Assembly (NCBI GenBank): GCA_951799445.1
Contig: OX637293.1
Location: 23,374,001 to 23,438,000 of the forward strand
DNA: 64,000 nt
Source: Pseudisothecium myosuroides
Lineage: Eukaryota > Streptophyta > Bryopsida > Hypnales > Lembophyllaceae
Direction of reading: 5' to 3'
Positions 1 through 10,088 of the stretch are shown piece by piece. A model generated the notes under the pieces. The model did no database searches and was not told where the DNA came from. It saw only the letters and a program-made list of their open reading frames with translations. A program made the translations under genes and the position numbers. Within the stretch, counting starts at the first letter, position 1, and each line of letters opens with the position of its first letter.

Positions 1-540
1 CTACGAAATGTTGGGGACAAACAAGTTGTGGGAGCCGTCATGAGAGTCAATAGAGTCTTCCAGCAGCTGTGCTCGAAGGTGATCAATCCAGACAGCAAGG
101 CGCAGCTCATGGACGATGTGGCAGAGGCTTTAGCAACTATGGAGAGGGAATTTCCACCCGCATTCTTTGATATTATGGTGCATTTAACATTGCACCTTGT
201 GGAGGAACTTTTTGTGTGTGGTCCTGTACATACCAGGAGGATGTATGTATACGAGAGATTTTTCAAAGGGCTAAAGGGATTTATGCGGAACTTGGCGAAA
301 CTGGAGGGAAGCATTACCCAAGGTTATCAGGTGGAAGAAGCTCTTGGATTTGTGACGGAATATATGACAGAGTACAACCCGATGAGTAGGCGGGTTTGGG
401 ATAGCAAGGAAGATCCTTCAATGATCGACGAAATAGTTGAAGGGAAAGGGCGACTACAGAAGCTTTCAGAGGGCTTGAGGAGCTCGATGCACTCGTTTGT
501 TCTTGACAACGCAGGTCAACTGCAGCCTTATCGTGAATAA
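1..540 (+). CDS. CACTA/En-Spm transposase, C-terminal part (DUF4218-like), partial
   Basis: The frame is open from the first base of the window, so the start lies outside it. The visible stretch reads FPPAFFDIMVHLTLHLVEE, then a GPVHTRRMY...FFKGLKGFMRNLAKLEGSI core and ...EALGFVTEYM. This is the layout of the DUF4218 domain found in TNP2-type CACTA transposases (family knowledge, recognised by motif order). The frame stops at 538-540 (TAA). The companion DUF4216 region lies 600 bp downstream on the same strand but is broken by stops. The catalytic DDE core would lie upstream of the window. Likely a dead or 5'-cut element. Confidence 0.8.
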   Translation, partial: LRNVGDKQVVGAVMRVNRVFQQLCSKVINPDSKAQLMDDVAEALATMEREFPPAFFDIMVHLTLHLVEELFVCGPVHTRRMYVYERFFKGLKGFMRNLAKLEGSITQGYQVEEALGFVTEYMTEYNPMSRRVWDSKEDPSMIDEIVEGKGRLQKLSEGLRSSMHSFVLDNAGQLQPYRE

Positions 541-1127
541 GTTAGTTGAACTATCCACTTTTTTGATGGATAGTCATGTTTAAGCCCCCCCAATTCCGAA
601 GTTGGGGAGTAGTTGAGTTATTTAGTAGTAGCGTGTCCTACATTGTTAAAAGCTAGGTAGAATAGCAAGTTAATGATGAATGAATCCATGCGTCAGGTGT
701 CGTTTGAAATTCCACGTGACAGTATGGTAGGCCGTTTCAACGGTTGATGTTTCAATTGTTCCCTCGAGAAAATGAACAAATGCAATCAGCGAGGGGACCG
801 TGTGGTCAGGTGAATTCTGTTTTGTTACTGTCCTAGTGAATAATGAGTTTTGGAGAAAAAAACGAATCCAGTTTTTGAGTAGTATACCATGAAAATGCTG
901 GTGCTTTGGGTACACGGAGTGTCATTGTGACTATCTTAATGTTTTCATATCTTTTACCATATGTGAAGGTGCGAATCATCCGTTTGCAACCCTGAACAAA
1001 TTAGTAGAATCTATTGTATGTGGAATTCAGAGAACTATACAATTTAGAATTCTGAAGTGAGTTTAATTTGTTGGGCTGTTGTGACGTGTTTTTTTCATGA
1101 AATCAAAGGCGGTATGATGCGTACCAC
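541..1127. other. Spacer between the two CACTA transposase domains
   Basis: No open frame with recognisable content. In intact CACTA elements this interval would be an intron or linker between the DUF4218 and DUF4216 regions. I see no convincing splice pair, so it may simply be decayed. Confidence 0.35.
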
Positions 1128-1997
1128 ATAGAAATTACGGAAGGATGTCGTCGATTCAGGAGATCGAACCCACGAAGGCGAGAACAGCGGCCAACACCGT
1201 ATCCTGCGGAGTTGGACGGCCCCAAGTCATTTCCGCAGTGGCTTGAGGACCATGTGAACAGAATTGTGCAAAGGAATGCGCATGAGGTGGAAGCTGATGT
1301 CATTTGTTTGTCGAAATTGCTGTCAGAGTTGGCTACAAAGTACCGCAGCATGTGGGCTTTTAGAAACCACCTTCATATAGTTGATGTTGAAGAGCATTTG
1401 TGGACATGTGATTTGGGCGTCGCAGCTGTTTTCTGTCGTCTTTGGAGATCTGGGGCAACAGATGTGAACATTGTGGTAGCAGACATCGAATATGTTGGAC
1501 AGCTTCAAGAAATTGTGGAGTTAAATTACGGTGGACTTTGTGTCATTGTCTTCTTGTGCAGTTGAGTGAAGGTGAATTATGAGGGGAGCACCGCCACTGT
1601 GAAGAAGGACAAGTGGAGATTTACTCTTGCTAACTTCAATTGACTAGTGCCTTTTGGCCCTGACTCATTTGTTTTCCCAATGCATGTAGAGCAGGTGTAC
1701 TTTGTGGATGCGAGGGAGGATCCAGGGTGGAAAATAGTATTACGCAAAGAAGTGAGGGGACGGTGCGTGCATGGGAACTTCGATATTGCCGAAGAAGCCA
1801 GACTTTTTTCTGGCGGTGACGATGCTGACCATGAGGGACTTCGTGTACCAAAAGTCGTACCAGAAGCAAATGAGGCTCCTTTGCCTTGTGGGAGGCACAT
1901 TAGACGGGATGATGCTGTGGCCAATTGGCTTCCGGAGGTTCCAGGGCGGGACTTAGATTTAGGGGAGTCGGGTTCGTCCTCGGAAGGGGAAGTGTGA
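1128..1997 (+). pseudogene. CACTA transposase DUF4216-like segment, broken by two TGA stops
   Basis: One reading frame runs from about 1128 to 1997 and carries the DUF4216 pattern: ADIEYVGQLQEIVELNYGG, then FPMHVEQVYFVDAREDPGWK and IVLRKEVRGR. The frame is interrupted by TGA at 1563 and TGA at 1641. Both positions fit single transitions at codons where the family usually has Trp and Arg (inference). The end is acidic and Ser-rich, as in many CACTA proteins. Together with 1-540 this is the 3' remnant of one element on the plus strand. Confidence 0.75.
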
Positions 1998-3374
1998 ACT
2001 GTCCAATTGAAGAGCGTTTGTAGTTGCTCTATGTCCAGGACACCTCTGGACTGTTTGTGGTGATTGTTGGATGCGGTATTGGATAACATCGATGTCTATG
2101 GCGAGTGTAGTCTTAGATTGCATACAGTAAAAGAAGGTGGGTTATTTCTTTATTTGTTTTTGTTAGTTTCATATGTGTGGGTTATAATTAGATATTGGAT
2201 TAGCAAATGCCGATAGTTTAGTATGTGCTGCGTGTTCGGGTTTTTTGAAGAGCCATGAGGACATCGGCAATGTGTAAGTCTAAGATATGATCAGTTTGTT
2301 TAGAGGTAGTCGGAGTTATTGTCTTAGATAGGAGTACAACATTGTTTGTTGCTTTGATGTGGGAGGTATTTCTTGGCGGAATAAAGGAAGATTTGTAGTA
2401 GCTGAGGCTAGAGAGGTCTCTCAGAATTGACGAGTATGTGGAAGCTTTGTAGTAGAGTAGGGGTACCCTTGTCTTGTTGTAATTGAATTTCCATTTCAGA
2501 GCAGTACCAATGTCTGGGAACATAGGTATTGAGTTTATAAGAATAGAAGAAAATCAGTCCATATGAATATACGGAGTTCCTGTGTATCAAATGGAAATAT
2601 GAAGAGGGATTCTTCATCCCCCAGTGGGCAAATGAGGAAACTAATCGATGTGCAATGTCATATTTGAGTTGTTTGATGTTTCTGGTGACTCCGTGGACGC
2701 TCTCTATTAGTGCTGTAATGAAGCATGTTCAAGGTTGTGTCTATTTTGATCATTGTATGGCGAGGAGTTGGTCAATTTTAATTTTAGATTAGCACGTCTG
2801 TTTTGGGGTAGTTATGTTCAGTGTAATATATGAGAGCGGTCTACTGTTAGGTACATGGGAATGGGCATATACTTTTTTCTCTCCATGACGTATCCAGAAG
2901 TCGATGAATGTTTCATTTGCATTACAGGTCAGATGTCCTATTTGGAGTGTTACTAAAAGTATTTGTTGGCGTATAGCGGAAAAGTGCAACCCAAATATAC
3001 ATGAATCCTCCACAGAATGGAGTAGTGAAAGAATCAACTTGAACATTTTACTGCGATCATGGAACTATGTGAAATATGTATTTACTTACATTCTTCATGA
3101 AAGAAATGTCAAAAAGTGAAATGATGAACAGTATTCCGTCCCGACCCTTTTTATTGGAATGGAATATTGTGTAGCCGTAAAAGAGAACTAACATGAAAAT
3201 CCGAAGTTTTCCACAGTGAAGCAGATACCAATTTTAGATCATATGGTCTCTTTATTGAAGTAACTTATTGGACTGTGTGTTTACAAAATTGGAAGTCGCC
3301 CTTTACCACTGCTATTTCTAAAACAAAGAAATGAACACTGGCAGACTGGCCAAGCAATAACACCGTAGGCCCCA
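1998..3374. other. AT-rich stretch without a recognisable gene
   Basis: Presumed 3' flank of the CACTA remnant, up to the LTR start. Short frames on both strands show no family motif. I could not find a TAGTG terminus for the CACTA element here. Confidence 0.4.
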
Positions 3375-3727
3375 TGTGAGCGCTTGTTTACCCACCCTTG
3401 GTAAAGAAGCGAGCACAACCAGGCTCTCGGTAATTAACCGTTCTGACTCGATCTATGGGTGTCTAGCGCCAATCCATTGTGCCTTCCAAGCAATGGATCT
3501 TTTTTAAACTCCTAAGACTCGCTAATTTTGGGTAATGAAGAAACAAAACAAAACCCTAATTGGAATTGCTATAACTGCTAAGGTTGAATCAAAGCCTAAG
3601 AGGGCTTGGTGGTTTAGGAGAAGAGTTGATCTTATTCTAAGCTTATCTATCCTAAATGAAAGAGTACCTCATGCCATTTCTAAAAGTATAAAGCTTGTTT
3701 GATTTGGACTCTCCTAGAGAGAGTTAT

Positions 3728-4385
3728 GGACGGATGAAGTTTGACCGCTACTCGGTCCCTCAAACTTCATCCATGCTTTTCTATGGACTCCGGATTTCGA
3801 TTTGACTTGGGATTTGGGCTATGGGCTTGACCCCCTAACTTTAACCTAATTACCAAGTCTTGACTCAAATGGATGAAATCTTCTAGGATTCATCCATTAC
3901 TTGTTCCAAACTTCATCCCTTCTTAACTGCTTGGGGTTTAGGTATTTCCTTAAGCTGGGTTTAGTTTTGGGTTACCCTAAACTTGTTCTAAGATGTTCTA
4001 AATCTATACTTAACCTAACCTTAATCTTAAACGTCCCTAATCCGCCTTCTAATCTTACTTAAGGATCTTAAGCGTGGTTATTAATGTACTAATCTTAGAA
4101 ACTTAAGACTTGTTCCGAGGAGATCCTGATTTTAGCTTTCTACTTTGACTAATCACATTAGGTTTGGATTTTCCTATCAAAAGTTATCCATGGATGAAGT
4201 TTGACCGCTAATCGGTCCTTCAAACTTCATCCGCTAATTAGGGCTAACCCTAATTTCAAAACTAAATTCTAATTTGACTTTCGGTTCCTAAATTAATTCT
4301 TCTTTTTATGTTAGCTTTTTTTGTTCCTCTTGAATGAAATTTGTTAGGTTTCATCCAACATGACTCCCTAACTTCATCCGCTCAT
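3728..4385. repeat. Array of GGATGAA...TTCATCC hairpins in LTR A1
   Basis: Four foldbacks share a common stem. They lie near 3733-3773 and 4191-4231 (arms GGATGAAGTTTGA and TCAAACTTCATCC around CCGCTA-type loops), 3870-3898 and 4334-4360 (shorter stems). The set recurs at matching places in A2 (23090-23720) and, with changed loops, in LTR B (42432-42475, 46123-46165, 46264-46290). LTR C has one in inverse order near 22370-22401. The transcribed RNA would fold into serial stem-loops. Confidence 0.65.
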
Positions 4386-5339
4386 AACTCCTTCGTTTTA
4401 GCTCGGATCCGGACGTGTTTTAGGTTTTCGGAAACCCCTAGCCCTCTACTATAAGATTTTAAAGTTAATTCTAACCTGACTTTGCTTCTTCCCTACCCTA
4501 GCTCTCGGCCTCCTTCTAATTATCATGATAAAACAAAATTAAACATGGAAGAGTGGGGTGTTTAGGGGCCCACCTCATTTTGGAGGTCTTGGATTAACCG
4601 GTCGAGGTTCCCCCCCTCGGCCATGTCTCTTCCTTTTGGATTCGCGGCTCCTTAAGTGATTCTTGACTCGGGGAAGATTTGAGAACGAAGTGGTAGAGGC
4701 GGTGGAATTCCTTTCTTCTCCTTCTTTCCATCAACCAACTTGTCTTCCAAAGTTCTTACGTGTTAACTTCGTTCTTACACCTCTTACATCTTTACCCTTC
4801 CCAAGTGCTTACGCGGTTGACCTTTCTCTTACGCCCAAGGCACGCTCTTTTTTACTCTTACGCTCGCCCTTTTAGTGGTCCAGATTAATTAGTTGAGATT
4901 TCCCCCAATCCATCCACTAGCACACCCCGTCTCCTATTTCATCTTCCTCCTTGCTTGTGATGCTCAAGGTTTTGGTTATGGTGTGTGGAGAGCTTGGGTG
5001 AGTTGTGCGTGGAGTGATTGTGTGAGCTTTTGCAGGTTTTTGTGTGCTTTTAATGATAATTCCTACTACAAGGCGTACCCTCGAATCCTTTTTTCCTAAT
5101 TTCCCTCCTTCTATTTCGAAGATATCTCTACTTCTACCACCCTAGCTTTCCACTTCTACCACCCTAATTTCCCATTCATTCTACCCCTTTTCTTCCCTAC
5201 TTCTATCACCCTAATTTCCCATTCATTCTACCCTTCCTTCCCCCATTTAGTCTTCCTAAAAAGGAGAATCAAAAGGAACAAAAAAAAACCCAACACGAAC
5301 TGCCGGAGGCGCTGCCTAGAGGCGCGGCCTGGAGGCGCA

Positions 5340-5575
5340 GCTGCAAGCATGGGACCGGCGCGGGTATCGGGCGCGAGTATCGGACTGCGGGTACGGGCTG
5401 CGGGTACCGGAGCAGATATCGGGCTGCGGGTACGGCTGCGGGTACTGGGCTGTGGGTATCGGGCTGCTCCGCTTGGGCTGCTCTTGCTTGGGCTGACTCC
5501 CGCTTGGGCTGGCTCCCGCTTGGGCTGGCTCCCGCTTGGGCTGGCTCTTGCTGGGCTGGCTCGGCCCGGGGTTTT
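5340..5575. repeat. GC-rich minisatellite inside LTR A1
   Basis: Irregular tandem units of GGGCTGCGGGTAC and CTTGGGCTGGCTCCCG types. The A2 copy (27115-27385) has extra units, which accounts for most of the length difference between the LTRs. Frames through it give only Pro/Ala/Arg repeats and are not treated as genes. Confidence 0.7.
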
Positions 5576-5779
5576 TTTCCTTCTTCCGGACGTTTTTTCT
5601 GAACTTTTGGTAAATGCCAAAATAATGACCGAGGCCACTTAAACCAAGGGAAAGCCAAAACTAATCCTAGTTCTACATGGACTTTTGCCTATAACGTTTT
5701 CCTAAGTTCTTGGATGCTAAACTTTGAAGATTTCCAAGAACCTCTTGGAAACTAAACTTTGAACCGAGTTCTCTGGGGA

Positions 5780-5925
5780 GATCAAGGCTTCGCCGTTGAG
5801 TTGGGTTTAACACCAACTCTAGGATTTCTCCCTGCCCGTAGGTTTAAAGCTTCGCCGTATGGCGGATTTTTAACACGCACTCTAGGACTAGGGGGGTTAA
5901 TAGTCAAAGCTTCGCCGTCAACAAG
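5780..5925. repeat. Three AAGCTTCGCCGT motifs in LTR A1
   Basis: GCTTCGCCGT occurs near 5787, 5850 and 5911, each about 60 bp apart, downstream of the LTR TATA box in element sense. The triplet is kept in A2 (near 27605-27740), LTR B (near 47810, 47868 and 47930) and LTR C (inverse, near 20655, 20720 and 20780), although flanking sequence differs. Confidence 0.65.
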
Positions 5926-6490
5926 GGGGGCTCACGTGACCACAAACAATTTCAAAAGAGGAAGAAAACCGTGAGGACATAACCACCCTGGGGGGCCTAC
6001 AACTCCACCGTACGGGGGGAGGACCACACGCCAAGGGTTCTTAGAGAAAGCAAAAGAGTTCCCCAACTGGGGGAGAAACACTCGGAGGTTAATCTAGACA
6101 CGCGAGTTAGAAAACACAATCCTTAAACACTAAAGACCCCCCAGTGGGCGGCAAAGCCAAGGCGCTGCGGGGGGAGCTTTAGGATCAGGACAAAACTTCA
6201 AGGAACTCCCAAGCAAGTTAGTGCTTCAAGCAAAGTACTTCAACTGACAAGTTAGTGACCAAAGTGACTCAAAAATAAGCCAAATAATACCCAAGACTAC
6301 TCAAAACTCATAGACATAAAGGAAGATGGACCCCCAAGACCTTCAAAAGCTGAAAATAGAACAACAACGGAGCACCACGTGCTCAAAACACCGTGGAAGT
6401 GCCTTTGGCTAAAATCGCCAAAAAATCCAACATAAGTTGGACCTACGGACTCAAAACATGAATGGGGGTGGTTTTGGAGAGAAATGAGGG

Positions 6491-6500
6491 CCCTTTTATA
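6491..6500 (-). promoter_or_regulatory. LTR A1 TATA box
   Basis: Minus strand TATAAAAGGG, preceded by CCTTGGGAAACC. The same arrangement (CCTTGGRA, then a TATA-like box, then AAGGG) occurs in LTR A2 (28318-28311), LTR B (48403-48396) and LTR C (20190-20197). This fixes the transcription direction of each LTR. Confidence 0.7.
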
Positions 6501-7769
6501 GGTTTCCCAAGGCCCTCACCTCCCCTCTTTTAACCTAGGTAACCCTATCAACTTGGATTTTCATCCTTATCTTTTAGGATTTTCACGTAGTTTGGGTTTT
6601 ACGCTGGTCCAACACTCTAACTATTGGAGATTAACTCCAAATCAAAAACCGATTGCGCCATTGGCTTCAGAAAGCCCATTTTTAGTCCTAGGGTCCTCCA
6701 ACCCCCTATTCCAATGCCAAAATCCCACCGTAAGCTATCGCCAACTAGAGTCAGTAAAAGAGGTAAAAATCTACTTTTTGGAGGTTACCTTTTCTAACAA
6801 AGGTGACTAGCCAGGGAGGTCTGGGAGGTCTTAGGGAATAAGAAAAGACCCTTCGTTGACTTCGTTCCGACTTCGTGTGCTCCCGGGACGCCGGTCAACT
6901 CCACGTAAATCCCGCCACGTGGATAATTCGAAGGAATGTCGGTGATTCGGCCGTCTCCCGCTATCGAAACACCATGAAACTCGTCGGGGCGCGTTATTAG
7001 CATAATAGAAACTATCCTAATTTTTAGTGAGATTTTACCGCTACCTGGGTAATTATCGTGAATTTCCCATCGTGGTTTTAGGCGGTTGACCATCCGGAAG
7101 GAGTATTTCTTCAATCCAGAAAATTCTGAAACTTCTTGGGGAACCTCTCATGGGGTTTCCCAAGAGATTTGCAAGTTCACATCTTGATCTTGCATGTCTT
7201 GATACGGAGGGCAAAAAGATACCTCCGTTGGTTTACCGGCAGTCAGGGAATCTTCCGCATACGGGGGAATCTTGGTGAATGGATTTTGCTTTTGACTTCC
7301 CGGTATGGTTTAGAACCAAGATTACAATCCGGTGACCGTAGATTCCTCCACTGGCCTGTCTTGCGAAAGTGACCCCTGCAAGCTAACAATTGGGGTTTCT
7401 ACTATTCGTCGATGGGATGGGGAAATTGAAACCTCTCTTGGGGAATCTACCTAAGAATCTCCCTAGACTTCCCTCAGACCAATTTAGCCCAGCTTGGTCA
7501 CTTGCATAGTGATTTTAGGCTATTTTGGGTAAGAACCCTCAAACCTTCTAGTTCCGACTACTTCTATGGCTCCAACCTATTTACAAGTGGGTTTTAGGAC
7601 TATTCTAAGGAGAAAAGGCTATTTAGGACCAAAGGGCATATTGGTATGTAACATGTCCATTCTGGTTTTACACTCTTTTTAGGGCTTTTTGTGTATAATT
7701 ACGACATAAATTGCACAATCTAAGAAAAAAGAAGACTATGAGTCCCAAGTGACGAATTGGGAGCTCACA

Positions 7770-8498
7770 TATGGCGGCCATCTGCGGTATGATTTGCAAA
7801 ATCATAAGGACCCAGAGTCTTTTGCTACGACCTATTTGGGTACACGGTCAATTTCTAAGGTTTTGGGGAAGAACTGACCTATTGTTTTGGGGATGAGACC
7901 TAAAGGCTACAACTTGGAATGCTGTCTCTGGCCCCATCAATGTGTAAACAAGTAACTCTGGTAGAATCGAGATATGATCTTGTCATAGAGACAGCTTACT
8001 GTATGTGTTGCCCACAACTGGCCCATTAAGTAACTGACTCTGACAGAAGTGGATGTCATCAAGACAAGTCTTGATGGCATCGTAAGGGGGAGGGATAAGA
8101 TTTTTTGTTCATTTTGCTATATTTTCTAGTTTTTAATTTTCTTGTTTTTTCCCCTTCCGCCTCAATCAGAGTTGATTTGGAACTATAGATAATAAAATAT
8201 TTCAAAACCACCCTTTCGCCCTCAACGGAGTGAGTTTGGAACTAAAGAGGGAGATAGAATAGAGAGAAATCCCCTATCCGTCTTTGATGCAGCAAATAGG
8301 ACCTATAGCCAAAAAATATTTCAAAACCGCCTTCCTCCCTCATCGGAGTGAGTTTGGACTAAAAAGATTTTGAAAGGAGAAAAAAATAAACTAAAACGGA
8401 CAACATAAATGAAAAAGGCAAGTGGTTTGAGACCTCAATGCTCGAGAGCTGCACTTATAAAAGTGTCTTCCGTCGTGGAGGCCGCAGCATTTCTTGCC
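7770..8498. other. Residual 3' internal region of E1, with a hairpin and degenerate tandem repeats
   Basis: No gene. A near-perfect hairpin lies at 8048-8077 (GATGTCATCAAGAC and its complement), followed by a purine run AAGGGGGAGGGA on the plus strand, which looks like a polypurine tract in the wrong orientation for E1. 8155-8370 holds three degenerate units sharing CTCAACGGAGTGAGTTTGGA and ATATTTCAAAACC. Confidence 0.45.
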
Positions 8499-8729
8499 AT
8501 TTGTCACTAGCTCAGGTAGGGGGCGCCCCAGCGGCTGGTTCGAGATTCGACTCGCATCGCTGCGGAGAAATTGAGGTGCTTCGACTGCGATGGAGCTGCA
8601 GTCTACAGGCTGCCGGCCGACGCGGCGGAAGACGTCTATCGGACCGCTTCAGTGGTATATAAGTCGGTGCCGGCTTGGCCGAGCCCCTGCTGCATAGTGA
8701 CAGGGATTTTTTTTTTTTTTTTTTTTTTT
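8499..8729 (+). mobile_element. tRNA-derived SINE with T-rich tail
   Basis: A canonical pol III A box (TAGCTCAGGTAGG, 8508-8520) is followed 16 bp later by a B box (GGTTCGAGATTCGACTC, 8537-8553). About 150 bp of body then ends in an uninterrupted run of about 22 T (8707-8729). That is SINE organisation. I found no clear target duplication. The T run could instead be the poly(A) of something on the minus strand. Confidence 0.6.
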
Positions 8730-8895
8730 GAATAACTATATACACTTATTACATGGAAGGGTCATGATTGGAGGAAGGCCCGTAGTTGGTCTGCTACACC
8801 TTGGATGTAGTGGGTTGTCGTTTTGCTGGCGAGGGGTCGTAAGGCCGAACCCTGCACCGTGATTACGTGGCCTTCTCCCACGTCAGGAGAGTAGT
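8730..8895 (-). other. Downstream remainder of the iteron/71-aa module (E4a), cut off by E2a
   Basis: On the minus strand this continues the sequence that ends at 12381, once E2a (8896-12375) and one GTAGT copy are removed. The frame of the membrane-protein ORF, past its TGA, would run through VGEGHVITVQGSALRPL to a stop near 8762. Function unknown; listed only to show continuity. Confidence 0.45.
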
Positions 8896-10088
8896 TGTCG
8901 CAGCACAGAGTAAGTGAATTCCCTGTTATACTCCCAAAAACCACTCTAAAGCATAACAAAATGACTCTAAAGATCGAACCTACGAGATTCTGTGAAGTGT
9001 CTAGCTCTATTCCCAACTTAAGCTCAGCCAGTATCTAATTTCTACCTTCCGGTCCTAGATCTAAAACCGGAAACAACAACACACCGAAAACAACGACCAG
9101 ACCTCTCTCTATTTCTTCCGGTCTGTCAAGCTATTCGGTCCTACCACCACCCAAGATCCTGCAACTTCGGATCCTGGAACTCCTCTGGACCGATCCGATC
9201 CGGTCCTTTCACACGTACTCTCACTCCACTCCGGTTTAGTTTTGCCTCTATTTCACCATCAGAGGGTTTGCCGCTTGCTTTTGAAAGTGGCAGGCCCGCC
9301 ACTCCTTCTGTGACTTATAATGGCTGAAGACCCACTTCTCTAATCCACTACTTCCTACACTAGCGCGGATCCGGTTTGATCTCTCACAGCCACTCGGACA
9401 ACGATCCGGTTTGCAGGTCACACAAAGACCCCCCGTACGATCCTCTCATACTACAACGACCTTGATGCCAAGTTCCCTCCGTGCAAAGTCAGGTGGTTAC
9501 AAGTAAATCCGTCCGTTCCAGCATCAACTAAAGCTCTTCCGTTTACCAACTAGGGCAGCGAGACCTCACGGGAGATCGGACACTCAACCGGATTTTCTAT
9601 CCAGGAGTTCTAGCGCGACTAAGGATTCCTTCCCTATCCGCCTAGCCTAACAACGGTTTTCTCGCCCGGAACCGTGAACTATAGAGGTGTTGAGGAATTG
9701 AAACCCACTCCCAACACTTAGAATACCCACTCACATGCACATAAGAGCAAAACAAACACACTAAGGGGAGAAATCTCTCTAGAATCTGCACACATTTTTC
9801 CTAACTCCTCACCAAAACAGCCCTGCCACGCGCGGGAGAGACGTACAACAAGAAGTCAATAGAGAATACACAAAAACTCAAGAGAAAAGACTCCCAGTCT
9901 CCTTCGCAGAGACTGACTAATATACACTTTAAAACTCAAAAGTCAACAAAAAGGGGCCCGGAAAGTCCGCGCGGAACTTTCGGTCCCCGCCGAGCCGGCC
10001 AGACCGGAGAACATCCGATCCAGACCAGGCACACCGGATCAAATCCGGTCCGGTCCTAACTAACAAATATTTACAAAACTAATCCTAC

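Larger units (their letters stand above)
3375..7769 (-). repeat. LTR A1: 3' LTR of E1 (4395 bp)
   Basis: Bounded by TGTGAGCGCTTG and GGGAGCTCACA. It matches, base for base over long stretches, the composite LTR at 18912-29587 once that copy's nested insertions are removed. In element sense (minus strand) it has about 1.27 kb of U3, a TATA box at 6500-6491 and about 3.1 kb downstream. It carries GGATGAA...TTCATCC hairpins, three AAGCTTCGCCGT motifs and a GC-rich minisatellite. Confidence 0.88.

Noticed and set aside
5228..5658. Pro/Ala/Arg-rich ORFs in LTR A1 (and 27020-27477 in A2)
   Set aside because: They follow the minisatellite unit, shift frame between the two LTRs and have no domain.
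8048..8100. Polypurine tract of E1 beside LTR A1
   Set aside because: AAGGGGGAGGGA is on the plus strand and about 300 bp from the LTR, whereas E1 is read on the minus strand.
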